Shown: piece by piece, positions 33,850 to 43,192 of the stretch
Numbering within the stretch: the first letter of the stretch is position 1
How the letters are laid out: each line of letters starts with the position of its first letter
NCBI GenBank assembly: GCA_937974275.1
Contig: CALJIF010000026.1
Coordinates: 1-64,000, forward strand
Length of the DNA: 64,000 bases
Reading direction: 5' to 3'
From: an uncultured Flavobacteriales bacterium
GTDB taxonomy: Bacteria; Bacteroidota; Bacteroidia; Palsa-965
Notes under the pieces: model-generated
What the model was told of the DNA's origin: nothing
The model's input: only the letters and a program-made list of their open reading frames with translations
Database searches by the model: none
Translations under genes and position numbers: made by a program

Positions 33850-35571
33850 TTAATGCAAACACGTCCTTTTTCCGAGAACAACACCTGATGCTTTGCAAGG
33901 TGCACAAGGTGCTTTAACCAATCCGTTTTCGCAACTCCTGCAGTCTTCATACAAATAGCCCATTCCCTTACACACCGCACAACGCTGAATGTTGCCATTG
34001 GAGTCGCGCCAGATTGAATTGCCTTTGCATTCGTAACAGTAGTTGCCCACTTTTCCTGCAGTACAATTAGGCACCTGACAAGGTTGTGTTGTAACCTTTC
34101 GTCCTAAGCACGTGCGACAAGGATTTTCGACAACATACTCCTCCATTCCCGTCCCTTTGCATTTTATGCAATTCTTTAATTTTTCTTCCGCCTCCTTTTT
34201 CTCTCGCTCTTTAATTAGTTGCACCAGATCGAAGAACTCAGCGCGCTTTGTCCCCAACTGTCCAGGCTTAATGGTATAACTACGTTCAATGATATCTGCC
34301 GGGTTTGCGCCAACAACTTTAATGACGTGATTCCCTGCATCCAACGTAATGCGTTTTGCTTTATTAATTTCAAAACCACCTAGCGGTCGATTATTGACAA
34401 TTAAAGATGCCATTGCATTTGTTGTTGCATCAATAATAAAATACCGCGGCTGTTCGGGATTGGGTTGTGGCTCGGAAACCACCACAGGCGGCGCTTGCGG
34501 AGCGCTGTCTATTACAATTGGCTTGGCCGTGTCGGTGATAACAGAATCTTTTTTGACAGGCAATTTCGCAACACCAGGTTGTTTAACATCTCTATTCCAC
34601 CACAAAAAAATTGCCGATGTTACCAGCAGCAATGCCACCGCAGCAATCGCATATTTTTTAAAGTTGCTTTTGCGAGTGATTGCCGGTTGTGTTGTTCTTG
34701 GGGCAGGCCGCACATCTGCAACTGTAGTTGAATTTCCGGGAAGCAAACTTCTCAACTCTTTTGCTGATCCGATTCGTGAAGCAGCATGTTTAACCAAACA
34801 CGCTTTCAACAATGTATGATATTCTTTCGGAGCGCGTTGAATACGTTCGTCGATATCTGCATTCAACAAATACGAAACCGCTTTTTCCGAAACGCCATCC
34901 GAGCCGGAATTCAATAATTTCTCTCCGGTTATTAATTCAAATGCTAATGCACCGAAAGCCCACAAATCCACTTTATGCGTGATACTCTCTCCTTCACCAT
35001 ATTTTTTTAAATCGAATTGTTCGGGCGCCATATAGTCCAGCGTTCCTACAAGCCCAACAGTTGCAGTTCCTCCGCTATTCATCACTTTGCTGATGCCGAA
35101 ATCGGTAATTTTTGCAACGGCATCGCCATCGTTCACCTGCACTAAAATATTTTGTGGTTTAAGGTCACGGTGAATAATGTTACTCTTATGCAGGTAGGCA
35201 ATACCACGAAGAATATCGTCCAACATCTTATTCAACGTAGCCTGATCTTTATTCTCCGCAAGAAAATCCTTCACTTCCCCGCCATTGATGTACTCCATAA
35301 TACCCACTTGAATTTTTATCGGGGTACCGTGAATAGAATTGGTGTCGTATTCCGTTACATCATAATAGCGCACGACGTTGGGGTGATTCAATTGTATAAC
35401 GCGCTTGATTTCTTCGAGAATCGTGTAACGTTGTTGCGTTTCGGCAGTAAAAAACTTAAGTGCAACAGGGCGCTCCAATAACGTGTCGTACGCCATAAAT
35501 ACTTTGGCGAATCCTCCTTTTCCCAAAAGATCTTTTTCGGGATTATATCGATAGCGATCCTTAAATTGCAT
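33850..35571 (-). CDS. Hanks-type Ser/Thr kinase with TM and C-terminal zinc-finger region (573 aa)
   Basis: Kinase domain 1 to about 275: P-loop GKGGFAKV (17-24), Lys39 in VALKFF, HRD at 134-136 (IIHRDLKPQN), DFG at 157-159, APEQ. One membrane helix follows at about 306-325. Then a PEGA-like stretch (ASLIVNNRPLGGFEINKAKRI) and a charged helix. The end (about 470-573) has repeated CxxCxG-type motifs as in the DnaJ cysteine-rich domain: CIKCKGTG, CRTCLGRK, CYECKGN, CAVCKGMG, CRSCENG, CAPCKASG. By topology the kinase is cytoplasmic and the zinc part periplasmic, possibly a sensor. All catalytic residues are present. Confidence 0.88.
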   Translation of the reverse strand: MQFKDRYRYNPEKDLLGKGGFAKVFMAYDTLLERPVALKFFTAETQQRYTILEEIKRVIQLNHPNVVRYYDVTEYDTNSIHGTPIKIQVGIMEYINGGEVKDFLAENKDQATLNKMLDDILRGIAYLHKSNIIHRDLKPQNILVQVNDGDAVAKITDFGISKVMNSGGTATVGLVGTLDYMAPEQFDLKKYGEGESITHKVDLWAFGALAFELITGEKLLNSGSDGVSEKAVSYLLNADIDERIQRAPKEYHTLLKACLVKHAASRIGSAKELRSLLPGNSTTVADVRPAPRTTQPAITRKSNFKKYAIAAVALLLVTSAIFLWWNRDVKQPGVAKLPVKKDSVITDTAKPIVIDSAPQAPPVVVSEPQPNPEQPRYFIIDATTNAMASLIVNNRPLGGFEINKAKRITLDAGNHVIKVVGANPADIIERSYTIKPGQLGTKRAEFFDLVQLIKEREKKEAEEKLKNCIKCKGTGMEEYVVENPCRTCLGRKVTTQPCQVPNCTAGKVGNYCYECKGNSIWRDSNGNIQRCAVCKGMGYLYEDCRSCENGLVKAPCAPCKASGVVLGKRTCLH

Positions 35572-35642
35572 GCTGTAAAGATATATGCAAGTTACAGACC
35601 AAGATTCACGCCAACGGAATTACGTCGTAAATTAAATCATCC

Positions 35643-36152
35643 ATGAAAAAACTATTTGCACTACTTGCACTAAGTGTTTTGGGATTTACCGTGCAAGCTG
35701 ATGAGCCCGGAAACTACGAGCCTTTTACGCTGGAAGTATATTTCGGCAAAGTGTTTAATAATTATGAAGTGATTCGTATAAGCCGCACGTGGTGGCGCGG
35801 TGAACCAAGTCAACCGGACACAAGCGTTGTAGCTCCGGGCTCCTCCTCCACAACAGAATTAACGCCTTCTCAGGGCTACGCTTCCTGGTTATACGTGCGA
35901 AATGCCGCAGGTAAAAAGACAGATTCTCTGGAGTTAACTACAGATCAAAACACCACATTTACGATAGATTCCATCGGTGTTTCAGGAAAAATACACTACC
36001 GCGTTTCAGGATTTAAACAAAATGAAATCGATTTGCCTGTCGTGGGGCCGGTAAATAAAACGTCAATGTTGCTCCTGATTCTGGCTGCTGTTGCATTGGT
36101 TTCATTTGCTTTTTTCTGGAGTTGGAAGAGAATTAAGTCGCCTTTACCATGA
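35643..36152 (+). CDS. Exported protein with C-terminal membrane anchor (169 aa)
   Basis: Signal peptide MKKLFALLALSVLGFTVQAD; beta-rich domain (about 25-130); then one membrane helix (MLLLILAAVALVSFAFFWSW) and a short basic end (KRIKSPLP). Single-pass protein with a periplasmic domain. No family recognised. Its TGA overlaps the ATG of the aspartyl protease gene (ATGA), so translation is coupled. Divergent from the kinase. Confidence 0.65.
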   Translation: MKKLFALLALSVLGFTVQADEPGNYEPFTLEVYFGKVFNNYEVIRISRTWWRGEPSQPDTSVVAPGSSSTTELTPSQGYASWLYVRNAAGKKTDSLELTTDQNTTFTIDSIGVSGKIHYRVSGFKQNEIDLPVVGPVNKTSMLLLILAAVALVSFAFFWSWKRIKSPLP

Positions 36153-37411
36153 ATAAATTTGCTCTACTGCTGTGTGCTACACTGTGCTGGTGTAACGCAA
36201 AAAGCCAACACGCCGGGACATTGCACCGTCAGCTTGTGAATTCGGAATTTTTCATGTTTCGTGATTCACTATCGGTATATGCCCCACATCTAAGCAGCGA
36301 CGACAAAAACTACTTCTCGTGCTGGGAAGCCTCGCTTTTTCAACCTTCCAACTTTGCGAATAGCATCATTGATAGCACGCTGACACATTCGAGCCTGCAC
36401 GATTCCTTGCGTTTGGACTTATTAATGCTTCGCGCCCAAAACAGTTTCAGAGCAACACAATATGCCGCCGCCGACTCAGTCACGGATATTATTTTATCGG
36501 AATACAAGTCGTATTTAACGCCGAATGAACTCACTGAAATGAACAATTTCAGCACAATCACTAAGGCAACTAAGAGTACACCCGCACAGCGTGTGCAACG
36601 CAATGGTACCGTTACCATCAAATTTCATCGTGATATCGCTCAGGAAATAAAAGTTCCCGTAAAGGTTAATGAGCGTAAAACTGATTTCATCTTTGATACC
36701 GGCGCAAACATTTCTGCAATTAGTGCTTCCGAGGCTAAACGCATGCAATTAAGAATGCTGGGGGCAACAATGCGTGTGGCTACTTCATCACGAGCCGGGG
36801 TTAACGCAGAACTTGCGGTGTGCGACAAACTAGAACTTGGCGACGCCATATTTTTTAATGTCCTGTTTATCGTTCTGCCTGATGCGGATCTGAAATTTGT
36901 GGGCGGTTTGTACAAAATCAGAGGCATCATCGGAATGCCTGTCATTCAGCAATTGGAGGAGATTCAAATTCATGATAACGGCACCATTGTCAGTCCGGAA
37001 AAAACAACTTCATCTCCTGTTCGAAATTTAGGATTCATGGGTAACATGCCGTTCATTGCGGCAACTTTTTTCGGAAGTACGCATGCCTATGTATTTGATA
37101 CCGGTGCCGGTGTTTCCGTTTTCAATTCACGATTCATTGCGGCATACAACGATTCATTAGGAAAAACAAAGACATCCGAAGGGAAAATTGGAGGAGCCGG
37201 AGGAACGCAAAAAACAAAATTGATTCGATTCAATCACGCACGATACGAAATTGGTGGAACAAACGGCATTTTGAAAACAGGTATCGCGCAAGTCAATCCC
37301 GGAGAAGACGCGTTGAGCACCTTGTACGGTATTTTGGGAGAAGATATTTTAGTGCCCTGGAAAGTTGTGACTATGAATTTCAAAGAAGGATTCGTCTTAT
37401 TGCAGAAATAG
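36149..37411 (+). CDS. Exported retropepsin-like aspartyl protease (420 aa)
   Basis: Signal peptide (ending NAKSQ). N-terminal ~150 residues helical. Two aspartyl-protease lobes follow: FIFDTGANISAIS (first DTG) with LGDAIFFNVLFIVLP, and YVFDTGAGVSVFN (second DTG) with EIGGTNGILKTG and GILGEDIL. Two DTG motifs in one chain mean it can form the active site alone, like pepsins, though the repeats resemble retropepsins. Coupled to the preceding membrane-anchored protein by a 4-nt overlap. Confidence 0.85.
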   Translation: MNKFALLLCATLCWCNAKSQHAGTLHRQLVNSEFFMFRDSLSVYAPHLSSDDKNYFSCWEASLFQPSNFANSIIDSTLTHSSLHDSLRLDLLMLRAQNSFRATQYAAADSVTDIILSEYKSYLTPNELTEMNNFSTITKATKSTPAQRVQRNGTVTIKFHRDIAQEIKVPVKVNERKTDFIFDTGANISAISASEAKRMQLRMLGATMRVATSSRAGVNAELAVCDKLELGDAIFFNVLFIVLPDADLKFVGGLYKIRGIIGMPVIQQLEEIQIHDNGTIVSPEKTTSSPVRNLGFMGNMPFIAATFFGSTHAYVFDTGAGVSVFNSRFIAAYNDSLGKTKTSEGKIGGAGGTQKTKLIRFNHARYEIGGTNGILKTGIAQVNPGEDALSTLYGILGEDILVPWKVVTMNFKEGFVLLQK

Positions 37412-37525
37412 TTTCACGGTGTAATTCCCGCAGCATTATTGCGATTATTCCCCCTACTTTCGGACTCGTCGAAAAACCAAATTACGGTAACGAATATGCC
37501 TTATATTCGCCCCGTTAAATAAATT

Positions 37526-38311
37526 ATGATCATGAATTATCAGAATATCCTATTGACAGTTGAAGGTGGAATTTGCACGTTAACGGTAAATCGTCCGGAC
37601 AAATTAAATGCATTGAATCAAGCCACCATGAGTGAACTTGAACAAGCGTTTCAACATATTATCGCGAACCCTGAGATCAAAGGTGTAATTGTAACGGGAT
37701 CAGGAAGTAAGTCGTTTGTAGCAGGAGCTGACATTTCTGAATTTGTAGGATTGGATCAGGCCGGCGGTCGTGCTTTTTCCGAAAAAGGAAATGCCATTTT
37801 CAAAATGATTGAAATGTGTCCGAAGCCTGTAATTGCGGCAGTAAATGGGTATGCGTTGGGTGGCGGTTGCGAACTGGCGATGGCCTGCCATATGCGTATT
37901 GCTTCTGAAGCGGCTCGTTTTGGTCAACCGGAAGTAAATCTTGGTTTGATCCCGGGATACGGCGGAACACAGCGCTTAACACAACACATTGGGCGTGGTC
38001 GTGCAACAGAATTGTTAATGACCGGAGATATTATCAGCGCTGCAGACGCATACCGCGTGGGACTGTGCAACTATCTGGTAAAACCCGAAGAGTTGATCGC
38101 GAAATGCGTTGAAATTCTCCAGAAAATCATCACCAAAGCACCTTTCGCGGTAAGTGAAATCGTGAAATGTGTGGATGCGCACTACAAAGACGGGACTGAT
38201 GGTTTTGAATTCGAAATCGATTCGTTCGGGCGTTGCTGCGGTACGGAAGACTTTAAAGAAGGCGCAGCGGCCTTCCTGGAAAAACGAAAAGCGGCCTTTA
38301 CCGGCAAATAA
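37526..38311 (+). CDS. Enoyl-CoA hydratase/isomerase (261 aa)
   Basis: Crotonase fold: NRPDKLNALNQ, oxyanion segment FVAGADISEF and ALGGGCELAMACH with the first catalytic Glu, and FGQPEVNLGLIPGYGGTQRL with the second. Hydrates 2-enoyl-CoA in fatty acid or short-chain acyl-CoA breakdown. Length and both Glu residues indicate an active hydratase. A second ATG two codons in (37532) is an equal start candidate. Single gene with its own terminator. Confidence 0.92.
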   Translation: MIMNYQNILLTVEGGICTLTVNRPDKLNALNQATMSELEQAFQHIIANPEIKGVIVTGSGSKSFVAGADISEFVGLDQAGGRAFSEKGNAIFKMIEMCPKPVIAAVNGYALGGGCELAMACHMRIASEAARFGQPEVNLGLIPGYGGTQRLTQHIGRGRATELLMTGDIISAADAYRVGLCNYLVKPEELIAKCVEILQKIITKAPFAVSEIVKCVDAHYKDGTDGFEFEIDSFGRCCGTEDFKEGAAAFLEKRKAAFTGK

Positions 38312-38316
38312 TATCA

Positions 38317-38345
38317 GGCGGACAACATGTCCGCCTTTCTTTTGC
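38317..38345 (+). terminator. Terminator after the enoyl-CoA hydratase gene
   Basis: Stem GGCGGAC (38317-38323) and GTCCGCC (38329-38335), loop AACAT, followed by TTTCTTTT. Confidence 0.88.
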
Positions 38346-38443
38346 CCATTGATTTTCAACGCTCAGCGGTTCAAAACCTCCCGAAACAACATTCTTGAGG
38401 CTTGACTTTTTCAGTGATCTTCGTTAATTGGAGGTTATCTGTC

Positions 38444-39952
38444 TTGAACGCACTTAGAAAATTAGCAGGGCAAACTGCTGTGTACGGATTAAGCACCATT
38501 GTCGGGCGACTGCTCAACTATGCGCTGGTGCCGTTCTATACGTACATTTTCGGTGCACCATCCGACTTCGGCACAAACGCAGAGTTCTACGCCTACATCT
38601 CGTTTTTCAATATCATTTTCACCTACGGTATGGAAACCGCGTTGTTTCACTTTTCGGCACACACACCCGACAAAGAACGCGTGTACAGCACAGCTTTACG
38701 TTCTTTGCTAATTTCTACTGCTGTTCTCTCGCTGCCGTTTTTATTTTTCGCCGATTCCATTGCAAGCACTCTTCGTTATCCTGGTCATGCAGATTTTGTG
38801 GTTTGGGCCATTCTCATTATTGCAACAGATGCCATAGCAGCTATTCCTTTCGCTAAACTGCGCGAAGAGAATAAAGCAGCTCGTTTCGCCGGAATTAAAT
38901 TCCTAAATATTCTGGTGAATTTGAGTCTCAACTTTTTCTTCATCGGATATTGTAAGCACGCTTACGAAAATAATCCGGGCTCTTTTGCAGCAGGCATTTA
39001 CGATCCGAACATCGGTATTGGTTACGCGTTTTTAGCAAACCTAATTGCCAATGCTATCACTTTGGTATTGCTGTCGGGAGAATTGGGGCGTGTGCGCGGT
39101 GCATTTGACAGTGAATTATTTAAAAAGATGCTGCGCTATGCATTGCCATTGCTTATTGTAGGCCTTGCCGGAATGGCGAATGAAACACTGGATAGAATTC
39201 TTTTGAAGTACTTGCTGCCTGAAGGAATTGGTGAAACGCAAGTGGGCATTTATGGCGCCTGCTACAAAATTTCTATTCTCATGACGATATTCATTCAGGC
39301 GTTTCGTTATGCGGCAGAACCTTTTTTCTTCGCAAAACAAAAAGAAGAAAATGCAAGAGCGATGTACGCAGATGTCATGTTGTGGTTTGTGTTGTTTTGT
39401 CTTGTGATCTTTTTGGGCACCACAGTAAATCTATCGTGGATTCAATATTTTGTGGGCGAGGCGTATCGTGTTGGATTAGGTGTTGTTCCAATTCTAATGT
39501 TGGCGAATTTGTTTCTCGGCATGTACTTTAACCTTTCTATCTGGTACAAACTAACAGGGCGCACACAATTCGGAATGTGGTTAACCACAGCAGGTGCTAT
39601 AATCACAATTACTTTAAACACTTGGTGGATTCCCATGCAAAACGAGTGGATTGGCGGTTATATGGGATCTGCATGGGCAACGTTGCTGTGTTATGGAAGT
39701 ATGATGGTAGCTTCTTACTTTATCGGCCAGAAGTTTTATCCGGTCGCATATCCGGTTTCTAAAATTCTATTTTACATCCTGCTTGCCGTAATACTTTACA
39801 TCGTATATCGCATTGTTGCTCCTGATTCATTTTTGATTAATCTGATTACCGGCAACATTATGCTGGTGCTTTTTTTGAGTGTCTTGTGGATGCGGGAAAA
39901 GCCTTTAAAGTTGCTGGCGCGCAGTAGAGCTTCAAAATCACCTAACCTCTAA
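38444..39952 (+). CDS. Wzx/MATE-type polysaccharide flippase (502 aa)
   Basis: About 12-14 hydrophobic helices. It begins NALRKLAGQTAVYGLSTIVG, the usual start of oligosaccharide flippases of the MVF/PST superfamily, and continues LLNYALVPFYTYIF. Moves a lipid-linked glycan across the inner membrane. No ATG near the start; TTG 38444 is preferred, TTG 38402 would add 14 residues. First of a tight forward run (dut after 18 nt, nucleotidyltransferase, TPR, DUF4292, EnvC) that is conserved in order in many Bacteroidota. Confidence 0.85.
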   Translation: MNALRKLAGQTAVYGLSTIVGRLLNYALVPFYTYIFGAPSDFGTNAEFYAYISFFNIIFTYGMETALFHFSAHTPDKERVYSTALRSLLISTAVLSLPFLFFADSIASTLRYPGHADFVVWAILIIATDAIAAIPFAKLREENKAARFAGIKFLNILVNLSLNFFFIGYCKHAYENNPGSFAAGIYDPNIGIGYAFLANLIANAITLVLLSGELGRVRGAFDSELFKKMLRYALPLLIVGLAGMANETLDRILLKYLLPEGIGETQVGIYGACYKISILMTIFIQAFRYAAEPFFFAKQKEENARAMYADVMLWFVLFCLVIFLGTTVNLSWIQYFVGEAYRVGLGVVPILMLANLFLGMYFNLSIWYKLTGRTQFGMWLTTAGAIITITLNTWWIPMQNEWIGGYMGSAWATLLCYGSMMVASYFIGQKFYPVAYPVSKILFYILLAVILYIVYRIVAPDSFLINLITGNIMLVLFLSVLWMREKPLKLLARSRASKSPNL

Positions 39953-39970
39953 AATCGGTAACTTCGCAAG

Positions 39971-40408
39971 ATGATAAAAGTACCCGTAATTAACCGCTCC
40001 AAACACGCTTTACCGGCGTATGCAACCGGTGCCGCAGCAGGACTCGATTTGCGCGCTACACTGGACGAATCCGTAACATTAGCACCGCTGCAACGTGCCC
40101 TGATTCCAACCGGACTTTACATTGAACTACCCGTTGGTTACGAAGCGCAAGTGCGACCACGAAGCGGACTTGCAGCCAAAAACGGCATTACCGTTCTGAA
40201 TAGTCCCGGAACAATTGACGCAGATTATCGCGGGGAAATCAAAGTAATTCTGGTCAACCTTTCTAATGAACCTTTTGTGGTGCAGGATGGTGAACGCATT
40301 GCGCAACTCGTGATTGCAAAACATGAACAAATAACGTGGCAAGAAACGGATCAGCTCAACGAATCAGAGCGCGGGTCGGGTGGATTTGGTCACACAGGAA
40401 AACAATAA
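39971..40408 (+). CDS. dut: dUTP diphosphatase (145 aa)
   Basis: Trimeric dUTPase converting dUTP to dUMP and pyrophosphate. All five motifs are present: AGLDLRA (1), RPRSGLA (2), [14 protein letters not shown] (3), GERIAQLV (4) and [10 protein letters not shown] (5, arginine-finger loop). Length is typical. It follows the flippase by 18 nt and precedes the nucleotidyltransferase by 22 nt. Confidence 0.97.
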   Translation: MIKVPVINRSKHALPAYATGAAAGLDLRATLDESVTLAPLQRALIPTGLYIELPVGYEAQVRPRSGLAAKNGITVLNSPGTIDADYRGEIKVILVNLSNEPFVVQDGERIAQLVIAKHEQITWQETDQLNESERGSGGFGHTGKQ

Positions 40409-40430
40409 CACAACTGTTTAAGTAGAGCTT

Positions 40431-41438
40431 ATGAAAATTATTATTCCAATGGCAGGTATGGGCAAACGCATGCGCCCTCACACATTAACGGTACCAAAGC
40501 CGCTTGTGCCAATTGCCGGGAAACCTATCGTGCAAAGACTTGTAGAAGACATTACAAAAGTGTGCAACGAAAAGGTGGAAGAAATTGCATTCATCATCGG
40601 GCCTTCGTTTGGTGCAGAAGTAGAAAAAATGTTGACCGGCATTGCCGGAGATTTAGGGGCAAAAGGCAGCATCTGGTATCAGGAAGAAGCGCTGGGAACT
40701 GCGCATGCCATTTTGTGCGCAGCTCCGGTATTGGAAGGCAACGTTGTTGTTGCGTTCGCAGATACGCTATTCAAGGCTGACTTCAAGATGGACACAACGC
40801 GGGAAGGAATTATCTGGGTGCAAAAAATTGAAGATCCACGCGCGTTTGGTGTAGTGAAATTGGATCACTCCGGTAACATTACCGACTTTGTAGAAAAGCC
40901 GCAAACTTTTGTAAGTGACCTCGCTATCATCGGTATTTACTACTTTAAAGATGGAGCGTATCTCCGCAGTGAACTACAATATTTGCTCGACAACGACATT
41001 CGCGACAAAGGAGAATTCCAATTGACCAACGCTTTGGAAAACATGAAAACCAAGGGCACAAAATTCGCTCCGGGAAAGGTTACCGAATGGTTGGATTGCG
41101 GCAACAAAGATGCAACTGTTTACACCAACCAGCGTTATCTTGAATTTATCTCCAATTCGAAGGAGCTAAAAGGAGATGGTGTTGTGCTGGAAAACACAAC
41201 AGTCATTGAACCCTGTTACATTGGCAACGGAGCGCATATTGTCAATAGTGTTATCGGTCCTCACGTTTCTGTTGGAGCAGGAACGCGAATAGAAAGCAGC
41301 GTTATTTCAAATTCAATCATTCAGACGCACTCCAAAATCAAAGATGCGCGCATTGCTAATTCTATGATTGGGAATTACGCCGAAATACATGGAAAAGCTC
41401 TTGATTTGAGTGTTGGTGATTATAACATTATTAAATAG
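40431..41438 (+). CDS. Sugar-phosphate nucleotidyltransferase (335 aa)
   Basis: N-terminal nucleotidyltransferase with IIIPMAGMGKRMRPHTLTVPK (start shown as PMAGMGKRMRPHT), substrate segment GTAHAILCA, and VTEWLDCGNKD. The C-terminal part is a left-handed beta-helix (VIEPCYIGNGAHIVNSVIG, HVSVGAGTRIESSVISNS). Resembles glucose-1-phosphate thymidylyl/uridylyltransferases with a hexapeptide tail. Makes an activated sugar, consistent with the flippase and GT-like genes. The exact sugar cannot be read from the sequence. Confidence 0.88.
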   Translation: MKIIIPMAGMGKRMRPHTLTVPKPLVPIAGKPIVQRLVEDITKVCNEKVEEIAFIIGPSFGAEVEKMLTGIAGDLGAKGSIWYQEEALGTAHAILCAAPVLEGNVVVAFADTLFKADFKMDTTREGIIWVQKIEDPRAFGVVKLDHSGNITDFVEKPQTFVSDLAIIGIYYFKDGAYLRSELQYLLDNDIRDKGEFQLTNALENMKTKGTKFAPGKVTEWLDCGNKDATVYTNQRYLEFISNSKELKGDGVVLENTTVIEPCYIGNGAHIVNSVIGPHVSVGAGTRIESSVISNSIIQTHSKIKDARIANSMIGNYAEIHGKALDLSVGDYNIIK

Positions 41439-41443
41439 TAAGC

Positions 41444-43192
41444 ATGCTTATTATTCGCTGTGTATTCATACTGATTATTGCATTTGCTGCGGCTTCGTGT
41501 AGCAAGAAATCCGCTGCGTCAGGATCAGATACCACAGCGAATCGTCCCGGAGGAATTAGCGCAAAGGAAGCTGCCGAGCAAGAGCAATTTATTGATGGTT
41601 GCATTCAAAAGTCGTTAGGAAACTACAAGCAGGCGCTTGAAATATTTGTCAAGATCATCGACAAAAATCCTAACAACGGTGCAGCGCAATTCGAAGCTGC
41701 GGGATTGTGTTTTTTGCTCAACGAATCTGATCGTGCTCTTGTGTACAGTAAAGCAGCGGCGCGCCTGCAACCCGATAACCGGTGGTTTCAATTGCGACAT
41801 GCAGAAATGTTAGAGGCGAATGGACAATATGCAGGTGCTGCAGCTGTGTATAAAACAATGGGACAGCAAGAACCTGAGAATATTGATCTGCGCTATCGTC
41901 AGGCGCGCAGCTTGGTTAGAAACAACAGTCTTGCTGATGCACTTAAAGTGTACGATGGTATTGCCCAACAATTCGGATGGACAGACTCCTTGTGTGTTTC
42001 GAAAATTGTCGTGTATAAAAAACAAGGCGACGTTGAGGGCATTACCAATACCTGGAAATCGATTGCAGCTGCCTTTCCGAAAGATCAACGCTATCCGTTA
42101 GCACTTGCCAAACATTACGAGAGCATCGGCAGCAATGAACTGGCGCAACAACAATACCTGAAAGTTGCCGAATTAAATCCTTCTGCGGTTGGCCCACGCC
42201 TACTGTTGGCATCCGACAAGCGCAAAACAGATCCGACCGGCGCATTTCAAATTGCTGCAAATGCGTTTCAAATGGCCGGACATGACACACTGAAACATGA
42301 ATATCTTGTACAACACTATCTGAACGATTCAACACTTCGCATTCGGTCGAAGGAAGATCAAAAAGAAACGGATTCCTTAACACGAATCATGCTTCGCGTT
42401 AACAGTACTTCGGCGCTCTCTCATTTTGCCCGGGGGCAGTACTTTTTTGCACAGAAGGAATTTGCAACTGCACGCCCACATATTAAACAAACCATTGCTC
42501 TGGGCATCAATAACTGGGACGTTTGGCTGATGCTGCTGCAAACAAATGATGCGCTGGGAGATAATGCCGCCCTGCTGCAGGATTCAGAACAAGCCCTATC
42601 GCTGTATCCTACACAACCGGCCGCATACTTGTATTCAGCCCGCGCGTTGCGGATTAGCGGAAAATATAAACAAGCCGTTGCTGTCGCTGAAACAGGAATA
42701 GGATTTGTAGTAAACGATCCTGTGATACAACTGGAACTACAGAAAGAGTTGTTCTTTTCCGCAGTAAACGCAGAACAATTTACGCAGTCCGACAAACAGG
42801 CAGAAGCATTACTGGCAGGCAATGCTGAACTTAATGATGTAAAGTTTGCTTATGCGTGGTCTCTGCAGCAACGCAATATCCTGTTGGTTAAAGCAACCAC
42901 GTACGCGGACCAGTTGTTGAAAGTACAACCCAACAATGCCGAATACATCGTTCTTACGGGACGCATCAATTACCGTAACGGACAATTTGATGAAGCGCTG
43001 CAACGTGCAGATGAAGCGCTGTCGAAAAACAACAATCACCCGGCAGCATTGGAATTGAAGGGCGATTGCTACTACCGAAAAAATCAACCGGATAAAGCCC
43101 TTGCGGAATGGAAAAAATCGCAAGCTGCCGGAAATAATTCAGCTCAAATTCAACGCAAGATCAGCAGCGGAACATTACTGACAAATGAATAA
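41444..43192 (+). CDS. TPR lipoprotein (582 aa)
   Basis: Lipoprotein signal (IIAFAAASC, Cys19). Nearly the whole mature part is tetratricopeptide repeats: YKQALEIFVKIIDKNPNNGA, YAGAAAVYKTMGQQEPENID, ADALKVYDGIAQQFGW, FDEALQRADEALSKNNNHPA and PDKALAEWKKSQAAGNNS. A protein-interaction scaffold at the envelope. It starts 5 nt after the nucleotidyltransferase and overlaps the DUF4292 gene by 8 nt. Confidence 0.88.
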   Translation: MLIIRCVFILIIAFAAASCSKKSAASGSDTTANRPGGISAKEAAEQEQFIDGCIQKSLGNYKQALEIFVKIIDKNPNNGAAQFEAAGLCFLLNESDRALVYSKAAARLQPDNRWFQLRHAEMLEANGQYAGAAAVYKTMGQQEPENIDLRYRQARSLVRNNSLADALKVYDGIAQQFGWTDSLCVSKIVVYKKQGDVEGITNTWKSIAAAFPKDQRYPLALAKHYESIGSNELAQQQYLKVAELNPSAVGPRLLLASDKRKTDPTGAFQIAANAFQMAGHDTLKHEYLVQHYLNDSTLRIRSKEDQKETDSLTRIMLRVNSTSALSHFARGQYFFAQKEFATARPHIKQTIALGINNWDVWLMLLQTNDALGDNAALLQDSEQALSLYPTQPAAYLYSARALRISGKYKQAVAVAETGIGFVVNDPVIQLELQKELFFSAVNAEQFTQSDKQAEALLAGNAELNDVKFAYAWSLQQRNILLVKATTYADQLLKVQPNNAEYIVLTGRINYRNGQFDEALQRADEALSKNNNHPAALELKGDCYYRKNQPDKALAEWKKSQAAGNNSAQIQRKISSGTLLTNE

